Positions 62,239 through 64,000 of a DNA stretch of 64,000 nt are shown here, one piece after another. Numbering within the stretch: position 1 is the stretch's first letter; each line of letters starts with the position of its first letter. Source of the DNA: Cyprinodon diabolis. Taxonomy: Eukaryota; Chordata; Actinopteri; Cyprinodontiformes; Cyprinodontidae. The notes under the pieces are model-generated. The model saw nothing but the letters and a program-made list of their open reading frames with translations. It was not told the origin of the DNA and did not search any database. The position numbers and the translations under genes are program-made. The stretch is taken from contig CM060064.1 of assembly GCA_030533445.1 (NCBI GenBank), positions 3,844,916-3,908,915 on the forward strand. Direction: 5' to 3'.

Positions 62239-62918
62239 AATGCTACGTTCAGACCGCACGCTGCAAAAGCAGCTAGCTTACGTGCAAAGTCTATGGTTGC
62301 CGCGGCTCAAGACGCATCGAAAGGTCCTGCAGAGCACTTTGAGCAGCCGAAGCAGCACCTCACGAGCTTCTGAGCATCTGACACGCAATGCACTGCAAAG
62401 TAGCAGCTGCTGGAGTTGGAAAAATGTAAGTTTTTCTGCCCAATACGCCACAGCAACCAATCAGAGAGAAGCTCCGCCTAACTACGTCGCTGTTTTTTCA
62501 GACGGGAGGGAAAGACCGAGAAAACCCGGGAATTCTTCAACAATGGAAGAGAGATTGATCATCGCTGTTTGCTCTCATTGGGTTATTTCTGTTATCAGTA
62601 TAGAGACAGGAGCAGGAAGGACCCTGACTGGAGGAGGATTAACAAGGAATTCTGTCTCTCTCGTAACTTAGCCAGGCCTCTACGATGGTAAACATAACAC
62701 TGTCGATCTACTGCTGCTCAATAAATGTGTTTATTTAGAGGATGTATGCAGGAAGTGGTGGAAGGATAGGGTAGCTCCGCCCAACGCGCATCAGAACCAC
62801 TTTTTGACGATGTAGCTAGTTCAGCCGCGCGTCAGAACTAAACTTGTACAAACATCAAAAATGAAGCAGCACACACCTTTTTGCTGCTTCTGCTGCGTGT
62901 GGTCTGAACGTAGCATTA
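62239..62918. mobile_element. TGCTACGTTCAGACCGCA-type inverted-repeat element, copy 2
   Basis: The left end AATGCTACGTTCAGACCGCA and the right end inward AATGCTACGTTCAGACCACA are almost perfect inverted repeats over about 24 bp, continuing into GCTGCAAAAGCAGC / GCAGCAGAAGCAGC. The 165-codon open frame inside has no transposase motif. Confidence 0.65.
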
Positions 62919-63650
62919 TTCTCTTACCTCTACCAAGGAGGTGAGCTGATTGATTTGTAGAATAGCAAGATTACAAAAATAGTCATGAAAGGTTTCTCTG
63001 AAATGTTTACCACAGGGGTTTACTATTGTCAGATAGTAAAAACTAGCTGCTTGGTGGGTATCTGCGCTCTCTGAGTACTTTCTAATTTGTTCTGTTTGTG
63101 TGTATATTACTGATGAGAGGGTATTCACAGGAAACTACAGAGGGTTTCCCCCCCGAAAGGTAACTTCAGTCACTGATTCAAAAACTGCTTTTAAAGAAAC
63201 CACAGGACTGGAATGACAAATAAACAAAGACAGCAAAGGATTGATCAAGAAAAATGCCAGCTTAGATTTAAAGGTTTTGCATAGTTAAACATTCCCTCAT
63301 ACAGGCTGTCATGAGCGGTGCATGGAAACAGAGGCACCTCCAAACGTCAGGCTTCCTCCATGTAAACCTGCAGCATAAATCATCGATAGTTTGCTCTATT
63401 TATCCTCAAAAGGTTTCTGCTTTAGCAGTGAAAAAAAAAATATCTGTAAAATATCTAATTTCATATTTGTAACTTATTTTGGTTTCCTTTAATGAAAAGT
63501 AAAAATTAAAAAAAAAATTTAATAAAAATTCAATAGCTTCTGCCTTTTTGGGGGAATGCTTCCATAAAATGCTGTTCTTCAATTACTGAATAAAGTTTAG
63601 TATTTCCCTTCACGGATTTACTGATTGGCTTCTATTAAATCACATTCAAC
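62919..63650. other. Non-coding stretch, nothing recognised
   Basis: AT-rich sequence with no supported feature. Confidence 0.4.
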
Positions 63651-63699
63651 TGTACTAATGGCCAGACAGTGGAGATTACAACGTTAGTTGGAGGAGGCA

Positions 63700-64000
63700 A
63701 GCAGACTCTGAGACTCACGTGCCTTGCAGCAAAATTCCACCCAGCAACTACACACTGTACCATGGCAACAGCCCTGCCATTGGTCCCCCGTGCGTTTTCA
63801 AATGACCAATAGAATGGCCAGCCGCGGGTGATGCTTGTTGCTAGGTAAACATGATGCAGAGGAAAGATAGAGCAGAATTACCATGCAACTACTGCAGGGT
63901 GCTTTCAGCAAGAAGTGGAGGAACACTTTACACGCGGAGATAACCTTCTCCTTCTCAGCACTTGGTGGAGCCACAGAGCCGAAAGCAAGAGCAAAGAATG
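63700..64000 (+). promoter_or_regulatory. Promoter-like block with X-box-like sites at the right edge
   Basis: ACCATGGCAACAG at about 63761 and GTTGCTAGGTAAAC at about 63838 resemble RFX-factor X boxes (GTTGCCATGGCAAC type). CCATTGG (63777) and ACCAATAG (63805) resemble CCAAT boxes. Such clusters are typical of ciliary and housekeeping promoters. No exon can be confirmed before the window ends. Confidence 0.3.

Noticed and set aside
62174..62671. 165-codon plus-strand frame
   Set aside because: It lies across the end and interior of an inverted-repeat MITE and has no recognisable domain.

Overview
The window is a piece of a teleost fish nuclear genome. The evidence is two split vertebrate genes with phase-consistent GT-AG exons, a dense load of fish-type transposons (Tc1, hAT, Rex3/RTE, tRNA-derived SINEs, THAP-bearing T2/Kolobok-type MITEs) and AT-rich non-coding DNA. 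A percomorph, possibly a cyprinodontiform, is my guess from repeat style only; the sequence does not prove the order.

Both recognisable host genes lie on the minus strand, head to tail. ppox (protoporphyrinogen oxidase, haem synthesis) occupies about 1.2-6.26 kb. Its first six coding exons are present (269 codons, all phases matching) and the rest lies beyond the left edge. dyrk1b (dual-specificity, tyrosine-autophosphorylating kinase 1B) occupies about 24.1-38.4 kb plus a non-coding 5' exon that I could not place. Its twelve coding exons add up to an uninterrupted 674-residue protein. A CpG-rich block at 59.6-61.1 kb is the best promoter candidate on the right; it could serve dyrk1b through a long first intron, or another gene. 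A possible 3'-terminal coding exon of an unknown minus-strand gene sits near 58.5 kb.

The roughly 18 kb between the two genes is a nest of mobile DNA. From left to right it holds a 1.2-kb hAT-type element with a perfect 8-bp target duplication (7587-8796); a roughly 580-bp (ATC)n tract; and an 8.04-kb foldback-type element (9488-17528). The foldback has long inverted arms built from a roughly 152-bp satellite (ten units on the left, four on the right), palindromic tips and a perfect 9-bp target duplication, and a dead Rex3 retrotransposon sits in its loop. A complete Tc1 element with an intact transposase starts 96 bp beyond it (17624-19235), and another hAT-like element with an 8-bp duplication lies at 22281-23156. 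A second, different, intact Tc1 transposase is at 50.4-51.4 kb.

The introns and the right half carry several short interspersed families in multiple copies. They include a TTAA-flanked, AGGAAAAGTC-ended family that carries a decaying THAP zinc-finger coding region (four copies), a family ending in a GGCGCTATAGAAATAAA tail (at least nine copies), a GTAGGTACCAGATCTGC-ended family (three copies), and several inverted-repeat MITEs. The most interesting object is the satellite-armed foldback element. Its 9-bp duplication points to the Mutator/Foldback lineage, which is best known from insects.
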